From Corinectria fuckeliana (Eukaryota > Ascomycota > Sordariomycetes > Hypocreales > Nectriaceae): a stretch of 64,000 nucleotides of DNA. The stretch spans positions 49,504 through 113,503 of the forward strand of contig WPDH01000255.1 of assembly GCA_019137255.1 (NCBI GenBank), read 5' to 3'. A program made the position numbers and the translations under genes. Each line of letters starts with the position of its first letter. The first letter of the stretch is position 1. Under the pieces are notes generated by a model. That model saw only the letters and a list, made by a program, of their open reading frames with translations, did not search any database and was not told where the DNA came from. Shown here one piece after another: positions 61,872-64,000 of this stretch.

Positions 61872-62255
61872 TATTACGGAATAAGCTAGACAGAGAGCTA
61901 TTACTATCTGGTAATAGCTTAAGTTATAACCCTAGAGAGGGCCACTAGAGAGTGGCCACAACAGGGAGAGAAATCTCCTACTAATTAGGCTGAGAATTAT
62001 CCCGGGAAATCCTAGGATAGTCCTAGAGAAATCCTAAGACCTATCTAGAGATTTCCTAGGGAATACCTAGGGAGTGCTCTAGGACTTTCCCTTATATAAA
62101 GGGGAAGACTATCACTAGAATAGATAGAAGAATTATTATCTTATTATCTTACTATCTTACTTCTAAGCTTTAAGTATCTTAACTATATAAGTAGGGATTC
62201 TTTCTCTTAGTAGTATTTACTTTATATATCTCCTAATATAGTTGATTTTATATTA
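61872..62255 (+). repeat. 3' LTR, 384 bp
   Basis: Direct copy of 52864-53247 at an exact offset of 9,008 bases, with no net indel. Differences are mainly transitions, with more T/A here, so the 3' copy is more heavily RIPped. Confidence 0.9.
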
Positions 62256-62344
62256 TATATAGTACTTACTAAGCAGATAATATAAATATTAATAACTAAG
62301 AATAAGCTATTTAGAATTACTCTTAATACTATAGTATAATATTT

Positions 62345-63062
62345 AACTGGAAACAAACATATTAATAAATCCTAAAAAGAATATATATTAGTATACATTT
62401 AAGACCTAAAGCTAATATAAGCCTAATAAAGAGCCTAGGGGGGAAGCTACTTATAGAGGTGTTAAAAAGAGAAGAAAGAAAGAAAGATATCACAACCTAA
62501 GAGACTAAATAATAAATAACAATAAAGATCTATACAGCTGCTAATAGCTGCTAACAGCTGTTAAGTGTTAGGTTTATACCAGCCTCTAGCTACTAATAAC
62601 TATACTACTAGCTAACTTACTAACAGCTAGCTAACCTACTAGCAGCTAGTTTTACCCACTTAAAATCCTAAGCTCTTAGCTATAACTATAAAGTAACCTA
62701 GACACACCTAGCTAGTATAATCTTAACACTTAACCACTCTACTCTTATAGCAGACTAGGTGCTTAACATTTAGTTAACTATTTCTCTCTTCTTTACCTTC
62801 TTTTTTCTTTTTTCTTTTTTTTCCTTTTCTCTTTTTTCTTCTTCTCTCTTTTTAATTTTTTCCTAGCCCTCTAGAAAATAAGATAACTCTAGTTCTAGCA
62901 AAAGGACTATTTACTTACATATAGCAACTATATAAGGGGCCTAACCTGGGTCTGCTATATAAAGGATATAAGTTTTTATCTAGTTTTATAGTTTTTCCTG
63001 TATTTATATAAAATAAAAGCACTATCTACCTTTTAGGTTTATAAAGTATAAATAAATAAATA
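62345..63062 (-). repeat. right arm of large inverted repeat
   Basis: Reverse complement of 51441-52165; see that entry. This copy keeps more C and G than the left arm in several blocks, for example GGCCCC against AGCCTC. Confidence 0.75.
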
Positions 63063-64000
63063 TAATATTTAACCTTTTATAAATATTTAATAGTTACTCT
63101 TACTATACCTTAGTTACACCCCTAAAATCTATTCTAACCTAACTAACTTTCTTTATAAACCTTTTTTACCCTCTTTCTGCTCTTATATTATTACTATATT
63201 ATATATAACAGGCAGGCTAGGCAAAATAGAGGATATTAAAGTTATAAACTATCTCTCTCCTCCTCTTAAGGAAATTTTTTTACTATAAAACTTACTCTTA
63301 CTACAGGCTAAGCCTAGTATAAGAATAACCTATAATTAATTTAAAGATCTTATTATTAAGACTAAATATAAACTTAAAGTAATTATCTTAGTAGCTGCTT
63401 TTCTCTTAGTTTAAAGAATAGTAGTAACCTTAGCTAATACTATTATAAGCTATACTTAATATATAAGTAGTAAGATTCTAATCTTACTATCTCTTATAGA
63501 AATAATTATAACTACTATTAAAAAAGTAGTATTAGCTACCCTTTAGAAATCACCTGTTAAGGCTCTAACTTAGGCCTAAGTTACTTATAATAAGAGGATA
63601 CTTTTATCTCTAATAGTATTAATATTAAAAGTAATCCTCTCTTACCTTAGCAGGGAGATTATTATTAGGTCGCCTAATATAGCTCCTAATATTATATTTT
63701 ATATACTATTAGATATTATAATAATTATTAACTATACTCTCCTAAGGGGTTATCTCTTACTTATAATAGTCTTATACTACCTTTTTAGCAGGGATATTAT
63801 AGTTCTCTTTTATAGACTAATTATAAATCTCTTAAAGGATAATACTTAGATTCTTACTGTTTTTAGTATAAGTATATATTAGGTCTTAAAGCAGTTTATA
63901 GTAGTTACTAAGAGAGTCTTAACTAGCTATATAAAAAGCTTACTTAAGAACCTTATAATAGATATCTAATAAGTAAATAGTATTAAGATATATACTATAA
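63063..64000. repeat. AT-rich RIP-degraded repeat DNA to window end
   Basis: Same stop-saturated, CpA-depleted composition as the left side. A short pyrimidine block near 63165-63180 (TTTTTTACCCTCTTT) resembles the reverse complement of 52700-52720, so the inverted repeat may extend beyond the arms. No gene visible. Confidence 0.6.

Larger units (their letters stand above)
52864..62255 (+). mobile_element. complete RIP-degraded Ty3/Gypsy-like LTR retrotransposon
   Basis: The element is 9,392 bases long, bounded by two direct LTRs of exactly 384 bases each. TATAT flanks both sides (52859-52863 and 62256-62260), a plausible 5-base target-site duplication. LTR ends read TG...TA on the left and TA...TA on the right, as expected from TG...CA after C-to-T and G-to-A change. 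Inside, reverse transcriptase, integrase and a chromodomain-like end occur in that order, which marks Ty3/Gypsy rather than Copia. The body is saturated with TAA/TAG stops. It cannot transpose on its own. Confidence 0.88.

Overview
The window looks like nuclear DNA of a filamentous ascomycete, most likely a Sordariomycete (a hypocrealean is my guess). The evidence is short introns of about 45-125 bases with GTRAGT-like donors and CTAAC/CTGAC branch sites, HET-domain genes, a LaeA-like methyltransferase, a SIT siderophore transporter, a Dal5-like permease, and C-to-T damage at CpA sites typical of repeat-induced point mutation (RIP). Exon models below were spliced by hand and checked for phase; no database was consulted.

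Region 1 (about 1-31.6 kb) has balanced composition and is gene-rich. It holds a RIP-damaged hybrid histidine kinase pseudogene (1.1-4.3 kb), a four-helix MARVEL-like membrane protein (minus), a secreted M28 aminopeptidase, a Dal5-type MFS permease, a nine-exon SAM methyltransferase, an alpha/beta hydrolase (minus), an Rtt106-like protein, a siderophore transporter (minus) with two perfect GATA-type iron-regulator sites upstream, tRNA-Val(AAC) (minus), a secreted GH13 alpha-amylase (minus) with an AmyR-like site upstream, and two HET-domain genes (minus). Many of these fit nutrient scavenging: peptide, starch, iron and ureide uptake.

Region 2 (about 31.7-50.4 kb) is accessory and littered with relics. 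It has a roughly 256-bp foldback (MITE-like) element, an F-box gene interrupted by one TAG codon, a pogo/Fot transposase fragment, a seven-exon CorA-like membrane protein gene (minus), the C-terminal TPR tail of an NLR-type protein abutting a LINE gag fragment, a nuclear-type hypothetical gene with a coding minisatellite, and a small two-exon hypothetical gene. Long stretches here carry no convincing gene.

Region 3 (about 50.5-64 kb) is a very AT-rich RIP block without long ORFs. Inside it I resolve a complete 9,392-bp Ty3/Gypsy-like LTR retrotransposon: two LTRs of exactly 384 bp, a matching TATAT duplication, a pol frame readable through RIP stops with the catalytic Asp-Asp changed to Asn-Asn, and an extra coding-like frame after integrase. 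It sits between two inverted arms of about 720 bp belonging to an older repeat. I found no clearly undescribed system; the best leads are the nested repeat with its 3' frame, the foldback element, and the HET/F-box/NLR-relic neighbourhood.
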